Assembly (NCBI RefSeq): GCF_009497155.1
Contig: NZ_WINI01000007.1
Coordinates: 7,137 to 71,136, forward strand
Direction: 5' to 3'
Length of the DNA stretch: 64,000 nucleotides
From: Glaciimonas soli
GTDB taxonomy: Bacteria > Pseudomonadota > Gammaproteobacteria > Burkholderiales > Burkholderiaceae_D
Part shown: in pieces, positions 1 through 9,496 of the stretch
How the letters are laid out: every line of letters starts with the position of its first letter
Numbering within the stretch: position 1 is the stretch's first letter
The notes under the pieces: model-generated
The model's database searches: none
Seen by the model: only the letters and a program-made list of their open reading frames with translations
What the model was told of the DNA's origin: nothing
Translations under genes and position numbers: made by a program

Positions 1-1058
1 GTCTCTTTATGGGACAGTTGCCGTTCGATTGCATCACGGTCGAAGTCTGATTGTTCGTTTAGAACTGTGCTAGCCAGCGCGCGGAATCCATGCACAGTCA
101 TGCGACCACGATAGCCAAGCCGGTAGAGCGCAAAAAGTAACGTGTTCTCACTAACCGGCTTACCTGCGCGAAGTGGTGAACTCACCACCCACTTAGAATC
201 GCCCGCCAATATTTGCAGCTCTTTCAGCAGTTTTATAGATTGCTTGCTCAATGGCACAACATGCGGCTTGCGTAATTTCATACGCCCTTCCGGTATCACC
301 CACACAGAATCCGCAAAATTTATCTCATCCCAGTGCGCCCCAATAAGCTCGTTAACGCGAACAAATGTATGCGCCACCAACATCAATCCAAGGCGTGATA
401 CTTTTTCATCATAAGTTTTGATTGTAGAAAACAACACGCCCGCTTCTTCTGGCGGGATCGACGGCATTGGCTTTTTGCGCTTACGTGCTTCAATCACCCG
501 AGATAGCCCACTGGCTGGATGCGCTTCGATCAATCCGGCATCTTGCGCGTAATCAAAAATCATACTGATTCTTCCAGCAACACGATGCGCGGTTTCAACC
601 AAGCCTAATTCCCCAACCTTACGCACAATATCGACTAATTCAGCCCGGCGAATTTGGTCTATCGGTTTTTTTCCAATGTAGGGAAGGACGTACTCATCAA
701 TTGTATTCACTACTTGTATTTGATGTTTTCCATTAGACAACGTTGGCAATTTAATTTTCAACCAGTCCGCAGTGACTTTTTCAAAAAATGGCGATGCCGC
801 AACTACTGGCGCGGCTTGCCCATCACGAAACTTCGCATGCTCCATACGGACATCCGCAAGTGACATTTCGGGATAACGGCCAAAAGTTTTTGTTTTGTAC
901 TTTCCAGATTCGGAGTAATTGCAACGCCACGATTTCGCACCAGAAGTGGCGACGTATAGATACAACTGATTGGCGTCGGCTAGCTTGTACGCCTTGTCTT
1001 TTGGCTGCGCAGCAGCGACTTGTTTTGCGGTGAGTGGCATCGTCTGTAGGGTATACAT
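1..1058 (-). CDS. P4-type tyrosine integrase, C-terminus outside window
   Basis: Reading the minus strand from 1058 (or from the in-frame ATG at 1040) gives an open frame of about 350 codons that runs off the left edge. Numbered from the 1040 start, the N-terminus (about 1-80) has the DUF4102-like arm-binding domain (YKLADANQLYLYV, FGRYPEMSLADVR). The catalytic part shows Arg in FVRVNEL (about 228), the beta-hairpin RMKLRKPHVVPLS, HGFR (about 317-320) and LSHKE (about 344). The nucleophilic Tyr and about 50 residues lie outside. Family members integrate islands and P4-like prophages at tRNA 3' ends. Here the gene starts 150 bases from tRNA-Ser(CGA), so it most likely marks the tRNA-proximal end of an island extending leftwards. 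The 1058 start is favoured by AGGG eight bases upstream; 1040 is the alternative. Confidence 0.93.
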   Translation of the reverse strand, partial: MYTLQTMPLTAKQVAAAQPKDKAYKLADANQLYLYVATSGAKSWRCNYSESGKYKTKTFGRYPEMSLADVRMEHAKFRDGQAAPVVAASPFFEKVTADWLKIKLPTLSNGKHQIQVVNTIDEYVLPYIGKKPIDQIRRAELVDIVRKVGELGLVETAHRVAGRISMIFDYAQDAGLIEAHPASGLSRVIEARKRKKPMPSIPPEEAGVLFSTIKTYDEKVSRLGLMLVAHTFVRVNELIGAHWDEINFADSVWVIPEGRMKLRKPHVVPLSKQSIKLLKELQILAGDSKWVVSSPLRAGKPVSENTLLFALYRLGYRGRMTVHGFRALASTVLNEQSDFDRDAIERQLSHKE

Positions 1059-1084
1059 TAAAAATACCCTATTACGATACCCTA
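1047..1084. repeat. Three TAGGGTAT/ATACCCTA boxes upstream of the integrase
   Basis: The octamer occurs as TAGGGTAT at 1047-1054 and in inverted orientation at 1064-1071 and 1077-1084. The cluster overlaps the integrase start region. Short repeated boxes next to an integrase can be arm-type binding sites for the integrase or an excisionase; that role here is inference. Confidence 0.4.
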
Positions 1085-1158
1085 AAAGCAATGAGATAGG
1101 GGAAAACCGGATGGGGTAATTTGAGACGAGAAGATACAGTAGACCCGCATAAACAAAA

Positions 1159-1186
1159 GCCCCGCAGAGACTGTGCGGGGCTTTTT
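1159..1186. terminator. Bidirectional intrinsic terminator
   Basis: Arms GCCCCGCA (1159-1166) and TGCGGGGC (1174-1181) pair perfectly around a seven-base loop, with T runs on both strands. It would end the serS/tRNA-Ser transcript before the integrase gene. Confidence 0.85.
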
Positions 1187-1207
1187 GATACTGCTTGAGA
1201 CTTGTTC

Positions 1208-1298
1208 TGGAGGAGAAGGAGGGATTCGAACCCTCGGTGGGATATGATCCCACGCCTGATTTCGAGTCAGGTACATTCGACCACTCTGCCACTTCTCC
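1208..1298 (-). tRNA. tRNA-Ser(CGA)
   Basis: The minus strand folds as a class II tRNA. The acceptor arms are GGAGAAG/CTTCTCC, the anticodon loop is CTCGAAA (anticodon CGA), there is a long variable arm, the T loop contains GGTTCGAATCC, and CCA is encoded at 1210-1208. The discriminator base is U, whereas bacterial serine tRNAs normally have G73. The gene lies downstream of serS on the same strand. Its 3' end is the probable attachment site of the adjacent integrase, which may explain the odd discriminator. Confidence 0.93.
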
Positions 1299-1369
1299 TT
1301 TTTGGTCGATCTTGCTGCCGGAGCAGCAAAGCGCATAATTATAGCAGAGACTATTTCTCTGCGAAAGCC

Positions 1370-2704
<1,335 letters not shown>

Positions 2705-2740
2705 TTAGAATTAATCCGCCATTGTATCAAGCAAAACGCA

Positions 2741-2766
2741 AAGGTTAAGCGTTAAGGTTAAACGTT
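2741..2766. repeat. Two tandem 13-base units between eda and serS
   Basis: AAGGTTAAGCGTT (2741-2753) is followed directly by AAGGTTAAACGTT (2754-2766), differing at one base. The pair abuts the eda stop codon. No function is evident. Confidence 0.6.
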
Positions 2767-3414
2767 TTACTTCGCACGTAATTGACTAGCCGCTGTTGCC
2801 AAAGCAGTAATTTGTGCCCAATCACCCGCTTGCAACGCCGCTTTCGGCGTCAACCATGAACCGCCAACGCAGGCAACATTTTTGCAGGCCAAAAATTGTG
2901 CCGCAGTGTCGATGGAAATTCCACCAGTCGGGCAAAAAGTAATATCAGCTAATGGCCCCGCAATTGCGTTCAGCATGCCGACGCCACCTGCGGGAACGGC
3001 TGGGAATAATTTCAACTGACGGAAACCCGCTTCGCGTGCTGTCATCACTTCGGATGGCGTCATCACACCTGGCAACAATGGCAAGCCACTGGACTTAGCA
3101 GCTGCGATCAACGCTGGCGTCAAGCCTGGTGACACGCCAAACACCGCTCCCGCATCCCGTGCAGCAGCAAATTCATCAGGATGCGTCAAGGTGCCAACAC
3201 CAACAATTGCGCCCGGCACTTGTTCTGCCATTGCGCGTATCGCTGCCAACCCATGCACCGTGCGTAACGTCACTTCCAATACACGAATGCCGCCCGCAAC
3301 CAACGCTTTTGCAAGCGGCACGGCATGGGCGATATCGTCAATGGCAATCACCGGTATCACCGGTGATGTGCGCATGATGTCGAGAACTTCATCTTTATAT
3401 AGAGCGTTTATCAT
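2767..3414 (-). CDS. eda: 2-keto-3-deoxy-6-phosphogluconate aldolase
   Basis: The enzyme splits KDPG to pyruvate and glyceraldehyde 3-phosphate, the last step of the Entner-Doudoroff pathway. The chosen start at 3414 gives 215 residues (E. coli Eda has 213) and is preceded by AGAAGAAAG. The open frame extends 15 codons further upstream but without a family match. The Schiff-base Lys is K135 in RQLKLFPA and the proton-transfer Glu is E47 in LEVTLRT. The GVGT and PTGGI phosphate-binding loops are present. The gene lies on the same strand as edd, separated by a small inserted gene and inverted repeats, so the usual direct edd-eda coupling is broken. Confidence 0.97.
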   Translation of the reverse strand: MINALYKDEVLDIMRTSPVIPVIAIDDIAHAVPLAKALVAGGIRVLEVTLRTVHGLAAIRAMAEQVPGAIVGVGTLTHPDEFAAARDAGAVFGVSPGLTPALIAAAKSSGLPLLPGVMTPSEVMTAREAGFRQLKLFPAVPAGGVGMLNAIAGPLADITFCPTGGISIDTAAQFLACKNVACVGGSWLTPKAALQAGDWAQITALATAASQLRAK

Positions 3415-3458
3415 CTGATTACTTTCTTCTAATTTATTTCTAGAAATTGCACAAATCA

Positions 3459-3488
3459 TAGGATGGGTGGAGCGTAGCGATACCCATC
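3459..3488 (+). repeat. Left member of an inverted repeat pair (REP-like)
   Basis: This 30-base sequence is an imperfect palindrome (GATGGGT...ACCCATC) and matches the reverse complement of 3769-3798 at 29 of 30 positions. The two copies bracket the small gene at 3500-3742. Similar GGGT-TACGCT-ACCC palindromes are common dispersed repeats in proteobacteria. Confidence 0.85.
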
Positions 3489-3499
3489 ACTCATCTGAA

Positions 3500-3742
3500 T
3501 TAGGCCAGCTCCCATGGCAAATCATGACGACCATGGACTGGCTTTAATTCACCAGAATCTCGTAACGATTGGGCTGCCCAACGAACATCGTATTGCCATG
3601 TATACAAAAGACTGCCAGATTGCTTTAACTCTGACTCATAATGGCCCCAGATATATTTAGCAACATCCTTGGGTCTCCCTTTACCACCCAAGTTTTTTAG
3701 TGCTTCAAGCACCCAATGCTTCATGCCTTCACGAGTAATCAT
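3500..3742 (-). CDS. Small winged-helix protein, Mrr N-terminal-like
   Basis: The frame encodes 80 residues from the ATG at 3742, which has GCAGGAAAA just upstream. A longer version starting at 3790 would run through the flanking repeat and is less likely. The pattern ALKNLGGKGRPKDVAKYI, a TWQYDVRWAAQSLRDSGEL segment and a basic GRHDLPWEL tail resembles the winged-helix domain at the N-terminus of Mrr-type restriction proteins, here without a nuclease domain. I infer a DNA-binding protein of unknown role. It sits alone between two inverted 30-base repeats inserted between eda and edd, which suggests acquisition as a small cassette. Confidence 0.7.
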   Translation of the reverse strand: MITREGMKHWVLEALKNLGGKGRPKDVAKYIWGHYESELKQSGSLLYTWQYDVRWAAQSLRDSGELKPVHGRHDLPWELA

Positions 3743-3768
3743 TTTTCCTGCTTTCCAAGTGTCAGAAC

Positions 3769-3798
3769 GATGGGTATCGCTACGCTTCACCCATCCTA
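3769..3798 (-). repeat. Right member of an inverted repeat pair (REP-like)
   Basis: It is the inverted copy of 3459-3488 with one mismatch in 30. Both outer ends finish in TA. It lies 13 bases from the edd stop codon and could also form a hairpin in the edd transcript. Confidence 0.85.
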
Positions 3799-3811
3799 CA
3801 TCGCATCATAT

Positions 3812-5668
3812 TTATTTTGCGGCCACCAGTTCACTCGCCGTCAGTACCGGAGGCAGGGAAAATATCGTTGCGCCCTCTTCCGCCGCACTAATCGACTGAC
3901 GGAACATGGCAAATAACTCTCGCCCCATACCAACTTGATTTTCCGACAAATCAGCGTCTTCCGGCTGGCGCTTCGCCCATTCTTCAGCGGGAACCAAAGC
4001 CTCAAGTATACCGTGGTTGGCGTCGAGCTTGATGATATCGCCGGTACGCACCAAAGCTAGCGGACCATTTGCCAATACTTCCGGTGTTACGTGGATAGCC
4101 GCCGGAACTTTGCCTGATGCGCCTGACATGCGACCATCGGTTACTAACGCGACGTGCCGGCCTTTGTCTTGCAAGATGCCCAATGCCGGCGTCAACGAGT
4201 GCAACTCTGGCATGCCGTTGGCGCGAGGTCCTTGATGACTCAAGACTGCGACAAAGTCCTTATCCAGTTCACCCGCTTTAAATGCCTTCATGAATTCTGC
4301 TTGCGAATTAAATACAATCGCTGGCGCTTGTACCAGCCAATGCTCTGGTTTAACTGCAGAAATTTTGATGACAGAGCGCCCTAAATTGCCCGTCAACAAA
4401 CGCAAACCACCGTCGGCTGAAAATGGTGTTGCAGCAGTGCGCAAAACAGTATCATCAGCACTTTTTTCTGGTGAGGCTTTAAAGACAACGCCAGCGCCTT
4501 CGAGGAAAGGCTCGGCACAATGGGCACGCAAACTGTTACCCAAAATCGTGGTGACATCGTCATGCATCAAACCAGCGTCGAGCAATTCTCGAATGACAAA
4601 ACCAGTACCACCCGCGGCGTGGAAATGATTTACGTCGGCATCGCCATTTGGATAAATCCGCGTCAACAATGGCACTACCGCCGATAACTCATCAAAATCA
4701 GTCCAGTCGACAATGATTCCGGCTGCTTTCGCAATCGCAATCAGGTGCAAAGTATGATTAGTCGAACCACCAGTTGCCAGCAAAGTGACTATCGCATTGA
4801 CGATGCTTTTTTCACTGATGACGTGACCGACCGGACGATAATTTTCAGTGTGATCGGTGATTCTCAATGCCTGACGCCCAGCTTCCGCAGTCAAGGCATC
4901 ACGCAAAGGTGTGTTCGGCGTAATGAAAGCGGAACCCGGCAAATGTAAGCCGAGTGCCTCCATCAACATTTGATTGCTATTCGCCGTACCATAAAAAGTA
5001 CACGTTCCGGCGCCATGGTAAGACTGCGACTCAGCCTCCAGCAAACCAGCACGATCGACTTTTCCTTCAGCATAAAGCTGGCGAATTTTGACTTTTTCCT
5101 TGTTGCTCATACCACTGGTCATTGGGCCACCAGGAACGAACACGGCAGGTAAATGCCCAAAATGTAAGGCACCAATCAATAGACCCGGGACGATTTTGTC
5201 GCAGATACCCAGATACAACGCTGCATCAAACATATTGTGAGATAACGCCACCGCCGTTGCCATCGCGATCGCATCGCGTGAAAAAAGTGACAACTCCATT
5301 CCTGGCTGCCCTTGCGTCACACCATCGCACATCGCTGGCGTACCACCAGCAAACTGCGCTACACCTCCAGCGGCACGAACAGCATCTTTAATAATTTGCG
5401 GGAAACGCTCAAACGGCTGATGCGCCGATAACATGTCGTTATATGACGAGATAATCGCGACGGAAGGATCTTTATCGTGCTTCAAACGCAATTTGTCATT
5501 GGTAGGAAAAGCCGCAAATCCATGCGCCAGATTCGTACAGGACAAAGCCCCACGTTGCACATCCTTGCGTCGAGCCACCTCCAGGCGCGCTAAATAAGCG
5601 CTACGATAAGGCTGGCTACGTTTGACGATGCGCTCGGTTACTTTGGCTACGTTAGCTTGAATGGTCAT
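3812..5668 (-). CDS. edd: 6-Phosphogluconate dehydratase
   Basis: This Fe-S dehydratase converts 6-phosphogluconate to KDPG. It has 618 residues (E. coli Edd has 603) and belongs to the IlvD/Edd family. The conserved cysteines are C114 ([10 protein letters not shown]), C156 (GICDKIVPG) and C223 ([14 protein letters not shown]), which would hold the cluster. The C-terminal part has [19 protein letters not shown]. The gene is divergent from pgi across a 271-base region with two HexR-like palindromes, one only 30 bases upstream of the start. It would be induced when the regulator senses the pathway intermediate KDPG; that is inference from known HexR systems. Confidence 0.97.
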   Translation of the reverse strand: MTIQANVAKVTERIVKRSQPYRSAYLARLEVARRKDVQRGALSCTNLAHGFAAFPTNDKLRLKHDKDPSVAIISSYNDMLSAHQPFERFPQIIKDAVRAAGGVAQFAGGTPAMCDGVTQGQPGMELSLFSRDAIAMATAVALSHNMFDAALYLGICDKIVPGLLIGALHFGHLPAVFVPGGPMTSGMSNKEKVKIRQLYAEGKVDRAGLLEAESQSYHGAGTCTFYGTANSNQMLMEALGLHLPGSAFITPNTPLRDALTAEAGRQALRITDHTENYRPVGHVISEKSIVNAIVTLLATGGSTNHTLHLIAIAKAAGIIVDWTDFDELSAVVPLLTRIYPNGDADVNHFHAAGGTGFVIRELLDAGLMHDDVTTILGNSLRAHCAEPFLEGAGVVFKASPEKSADDTVLRTAATPFSADGGLRLLTGNLGRSVIKISAVKPEHWLVQAPAIVFNSQAEFMKAFKAGELDKDFVAVLSHQGPRANGMPELHSLTPALGILQDKGRHVALVTDGRMSGASGKVPAAIHVTPEVLANGPLALVRTGDIIKLDANHGILEALVPAEEWAKRQPEDADLSENQVGMGRELFAMFRQSISAAEEGATIFSLPPVLTASELVAAK

Positions 5669-5697
5669 GATGAAGATCCTAGAAGCAATGAAGAAAA

Positions 5698-5712
5698 TGA
5701 AATTTTACTACA
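5698..5712. promoter_or_regulatory. HexR-like operator upstream of edd
   Basis: TGAAATTTTACTACA matches the palindrome TGTAGTTTTACTACA at 13 of 15 positions. It lies 30 bases upstream of the edd start, a suitable position for repression. Confidence 0.6.
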
Positions 5713-5874
5713 AATTACTTAGCCTGACTTAGCGCTATCCATTTTTTCTTAAATTCGACCTTCTGATAATGCCAATAAAATCATTTAGCTATTTAAACTC
5801 ATGAAATGCGGAACGTGGACAAATAAATAAATTGTCAACAAACCAAATAAAATCCACCAAAATCCATCATATTT

Positions 5875-5889
5875 TGTAGTAAATTTACG
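5875..5889. promoter_or_regulatory. HexR-like operator upstream of pgi
   Basis: TGTAGTAAATTTACG matches the TGTAGTAAAACTACA palindrome at 12 of 15 positions, with a fully conserved left arm. It lies 51 bases upstream of the pgi start, just before a possible -10 box TATAGT at 5900-5905. Confidence 0.55.
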
Positions 5890-5939
5890 ATCAATGTTGT
5901 ATAGTCACATCAAAACTCATTACCAAAAAGACAGACATC

Positions 5940-7622
5940 ATGCAACGAGCCGCGCCTAATCTCACCGCTTTGCAGTCAACCAGTGCCGCATTTCAGGCAC
6001 TACAAAAGCATCACGCCACAACAACAAAACACACATTACGAGACTTGTTCGCGACTGATGACGGTCGCTTCGGTGAATTCTCACTGGAAGCTGCGGGCTT
6101 GTTTTTAGATTACGCAAAAAATACGATTACAACAGAAACGATGGCGCTGTTGTGCCGTTTAGCGCGTGAGCGCAATGTAGAAATTCAGCGCGATGCGATG
6201 TTTGCTGGCGAAAAAATCAATACTACCGAACATCGTGCGGTGCTGCACACCGCCCTACGCGCCCCGCTCAAAAGCACAAATCCCCTTATCGTTGATGGAC
6301 AAAACGTCCATGCCGACATCCACGAAGTGCTGCAACAAATGCATGCATTTACCGATGCGGTACGCTCGGAAAAATGGCGCGGCTATAACGGCAAGGCTAT
6401 CACCGATATCGTCAATATCGGCATCGGCGGCTCTGATCTCGGCCCCAAAATGGTGTGTCAGGCTTTGCGCCCGTTTGAGCATGCTCGTTTGACCATGCAT
6501 TTCGTTTCCAACGTGGATGGACATGATCTGGATGCTGTTTTATCACAAACAAATCCGGAAACGACTCTGTTCGTAATTGCGTCAAAAACCTTTACGACAA
6601 TGGAAACCATGATGAACGCGCAAACGGCGCGCAGTTGGTTTCTGCAAAATGCCAAGGGCGCCAAAGAAAGCGATTTGGCGCAGCACTTTGTGGCAGTCTC
6701 AACGAATACTCAAGCAGTTAAAGCCTTCGGCATTCATCCAGAAAACATGTTCCCGTTTTGGGATTGGGTAGGCGGTCGCTACTCTGTATGGTCGTCAATC
6801 GGTTTAGCGGTTGCACTCGCTGTCGGCTTTGAACAATTTTCAGAATTCCTGGCTGGCGCACACGCGATGGATGAGCACTTCCGTCAAGCGCCATTAGAAA
6901 AAAATATGCCTGTCATTCTGGCTTTGATCGGCATCTGGCAGCGCAATTTTTGCGGCAGTAGTTCACTATCCATTGCACCTTACCATCAAGATTTACTCAA
7001 TTTTGCCTCGTATCTGCAGCAACTGGAGATGGAAAGTAATGGCAAGCAAGTCGCCTTGGATGGTGAGCTATTACAGATTAAAACCTGCCCCGTTATTTGG
7101 GGTAATGTTGGCACCAATGGTCAGCATGCTTATTTCCAGTTGCTGCATCAAGGCACGGACATTACACCTGTTGACTTTATCGCCGCATTACATCCTAGCC
7201 ACACCTTGCCAGATCACCACGCAGCACTATTGGCGAATTGTTTTGCCCAATCAGAAGCATTCATGCGCGGTAAAACTGCCGATGAAGTCCGCGCTGAAAT
7301 GCAAGCTAAAGGCTTAGCTGAAACAGAAATCGAGGCACTACTTCCGCATAGAATTTTCCCAGGAAATCGTCCCAGCAACACGATTTTGATGGATAAATTA
7401 ACGCCTGCTTCGTTAGGTGCTTTAATCGCACTATATGAACACAAAACTTTCGTGCAAGGGGTGATTTGGGGCGTCAACAGTTTTGATCAATGGGGAGTGG
7501 AATTGGGCAAAGTGTTAGCGACGCAGATTCGCGACGAATTAGTTGGCGACAACACAAACGCACATCATGACAGCTCCACCAACGGTTTAATTGCCCGAGC
7601 GCGGGCCGCATTGCAAAAATAA
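5940..7622 (+). CDS. pgi: Glucose-6-phosphate isomerase
   Basis: The enzyme interconverts fructose 6-phosphate and glucose 6-phosphate. It has 560 residues (E. coli Pgi has 549). Family motifs are IGGSDLGPKM (about 162-171), SKTFTTMETM (about 215-224), GGRYSVWSSIGL in the middle and QWGVELGK near the C-terminus. It is the first gene of a pgi-zwf-hexR run, 71 bases ahead of zwf. In an Entner-Doudoroff organism it feeds fructose 6-phosphate, including that made by the fructokinase at 13514, back into glucose 6-phosphate. Confidence 0.98.
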   Translation: MQRAAPNLTALQSTSAAFQALQKHHATTTKHTLRDLFATDDGRFGEFSLEAAGLFLDYAKNTITTETMALLCRLARERNVEIQRDAMFAGEKINTTEHRAVLHTALRAPLKSTNPLIVDGQNVHADIHEVLQQMHAFTDAVRSEKWRGYNGKAITDIVNIGIGGSDLGPKMVCQALRPFEHARLTMHFVSNVDGHDLDAVLSQTNPETTLFVIASKTFTTMETMMNAQTARSWFLQNAKGAKESDLAQHFVAVSTNTQAVKAFGIHPENMFPFWDWVGGRYSVWSSIGLAVALAVGFEQFSEFLAGAHAMDEHFRQAPLEKNMPVILALIGIWQRNFCGSSSLSIAPYHQDLLNFASYLQQLEMESNGKQVALDGELLQIKTCPVIWGNVGTNGQHAYFQLLHQGTDITPVDFIAALHPSHTLPDHHAALLANCFAQSEAFMRGKTADEVRAEMQAKGLAETEIEALLPHRIFPGNRPSNTILMDKLTPASLGALIALYEHKTFVQGVIWGVNSFDQWGVELGKVLATQIRDELVGDNTNAHHDSSTNGLIARARAALQK

Positions 7623-7693
7623 TACGTCTCTCGAATAATTTTCCGAGATATCGGACAATCAGAATACTCAGAATAATCAGGATACTCAATATC

Positions 7694-9166
7694 ATGGCTC
7701 TAGAAGAATTTGACCTCGCAATTTTTGGTGGCACTGGTGACTTGTCGATGCGTAAATTGTTACCGGCGATGTATTCACGCGAATTCGCTGAAGATTTACC
7801 TGCCGGCGCACGCATACTTTGTATCGGCCGTCACGTTGGTGACACCGCAGAGTTTCTCAAGCAGGTTGAGAAAGATGCCAAACCACACATTCCACGCGAA
7901 ACATTCAAAGCAGCGGTGTGGGAGCGCTTTTGCAAACGCATTCAATATGTTGGCATGGATGCCACTGATCCTGCAGCATATAAAGCGCTGGTTGATGCAA
8001 TGCGCCCTGAGCCAGAAATCACTAACGTGTTTTATCTGGCGACTCCTCCGGCACTTTTCTCCAAGGTCTGCAACAATTTGTCGGCGTCTGGCCTGGCGAC
8101 TCCAAATTCACGTGTCGTACTGGAAAAACCATTGGGCCACGACCTGGCCAGTGCGAAGCAAATTAATCTGGAAGTTGGGAAAATATTTTCCGAAACGCAG
8201 ATTTTCCGCATAGATCATTACTTAGGCAAAGAAACCGTACAAAATCTGTTGGCGCTGCGCTTTGGTAACGTGCTGTTTGAACCGCTGTGGAGACGCGAAT
8301 GGATATCCGATGTTCAGATCACGATTGCTGAAGAACTCGGCGTTGGCAATCGTATGGGCTACTATGAAACATCAGGCGCTTTGCGTGACATGCTGCAAAA
8401 TCATTTGCTCCAATTGCTATGCATCGTCGCAATGGAACCGCCAACATCCATGACATCGGATGCTGTGCGCGATGAAAAACTGAAAGTGTTGCATTCACTG
8501 AAGCCATTTACACCCGTGACACTGGCGCAAAACGTCGTACGTGGCCAATATCGCTCCGGCCATGTGAACGGCGTCGCAGTACCAGGTTATCGCAAAGAAA
8601 AGGATGCGAATCCCACTTCACGCACCGAAACCTATGTCGCAGTCAAAACTGAAATCGACACCTGGCGTTGGGCTGGCGTGCCATTTTATCTGCGTACAGG
8701 CAAACGCATGGCCGACTCTTTGGCTGAAATTGTGATTCGTTTCAAAAAAATCCCTCATTCAATTTTTACCCAACCCAATAGCAGTTTTGAAGAAAATTGC
8801 CTGGTGATTCGCTTGCAACCTGACGAAGGCTTACACCTGAATCTGATGGCAAAAACCCCGGGAGATGGCATGCGTTTAAAACCGGTCGAACTGGAATTGA
8901 ATTTCCTCGAAAGTTTCAAAGCACCACGCATGGAAGCGTACGAACGCCTGTTACTAGACGTCTTGCGTGGACGCTTAACACTATTCATGCGCAGCGACGA
9001 ACTAGAAGCCGCATGGGCATGGGTAGAACCGATACTAGAATATTGGGAGCAAGAAGAAAACGAACCCATCCCCTACAACGCCGGCACCTGGGGCCCAGCC
9101 GCCGCCAGCGCACTCATAGGCCGCGACGGTTTGCAATGGCGTGAAGAAGCACTGCCTGAAGTATAG
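7694..9166 (+). CDS. zwf: Glucose-6-phosphate 1-dehydrogenase
   Basis: The enzyme oxidises glucose 6-phosphate to 6-phosphogluconolactone with NADP. It has 490 residues (E. coli Zwf has 491). The dinucleotide-binding motif is FGGTGDLSMRK (11-21), in which GGTGD replaces the common GASGD. EKPLGHD is at 144-150 and the active-site signature RIDHYLGKE at 172-180. It is preceded by AGGA, and the 71-base spacer to pgi has no terminator. A lactonase gene (pgl), often adjacent, is not seen here. Confidence 0.98.
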   Translation: MALEEFDLAIFGGTGDLSMRKLLPAMYSREFAEDLPAGARILCIGRHVGDTAEFLKQVEKDAKPHIPRETFKAAVWERFCKRIQYVGMDATDPAAYKALVDAMRPEPEITNVFYLATPPALFSKVCNNLSASGLATPNSRVVLEKPLGHDLASAKQINLEVGKIFSETQIFRIDHYLGKETVQNLLALRFGNVLFEPLWRREWISDVQITIAEELGVGNRMGYYETSGALRDMLQNHLLQLLCIVAMEPPTSMTSDAVRDEKLKVLHSLKPFTPVTLAQNVVRGQYRSGHVNGVAVPGYRKEKDANPTSRTETYVAVKTEIDTWRWAGVPFYLRTGKRMADSLAEIVIRFKKIPHSIFTQPNSSFEENCLVIRLQPDEGLHLNLMAKTPGDGMRLKPVELELNFLESFKAPRMEAYERLLLDVLRGRLTLFMRSDELEAAWAWVEPILEYWEQEENEPIPYNAGTWGPAAASALIGRDGLQWREEALPEV

Positions 9167-9190
9167 AAACAAGAAAGTAGTTGCCGTTGC

Positions 9191-9440
9191 TTTTGAAGTT
9201 GTTGTTGAAGTACCCCGCATTGGACGTTGCCAAATATAGCGGTCGTCATTCGGAAAAAGAGGGAAGACATGTTTGAGCGTAGCGAGTTGGTCTTTCCTCC
9301 CGAATGATGATCGCTATATTTGGGAACCCGCCAACGGCGGGCAACGGCTCTGCGTCGCCTTTCTTTGCTTACTTTCTTTGGCGAAGCAAAGAAAGTGAGT
9401 AGCTGTCGGGCTACCCCCGACATTGTCGTAACCACGGAGT
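9191..9440 (+). repeat. Dispersed structured repeat element, copy 1
   Basis: The stretch between zwf and hexR (9167-9496) has no convincing gene; it holds one copy of an element repeated at 48913-49210. Four hairpins are visible. H1 has 24-base arms 9230-9253 and 9300-9323, extended by GAGGGAAGAC/GTCTTTCCTC. H2 is CCCGCC/GGCGGG (9327-9341). H3 is ACTTTCTTTG/CAAAGAAAGT around loop GCGAAG (9371-9396). H4 is TGTCGGG/CCCGACA (9404-9422). H1, H3 and H4 differ in sequence from copy 2 but stay paired. Minus-strand open frames across it give low-complexity Arg-rich peptides and look spurious. Confidence 0.85.
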
Positions 9441-9496
9441 AGCGACTTGATAAGTTAGCGCCGAACTTAAATCAAATTAGTAAGAAAGAAAACCCA

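Noticed and set aside
9073-9435. Minus-strand open frames across the structured repeat (also 48910-49197) as Arg-rich proteins
   Set aside because: They run through hairpin arms, lack ribosome binding sites, and their differences between copies follow base pairing rather than codon positions.
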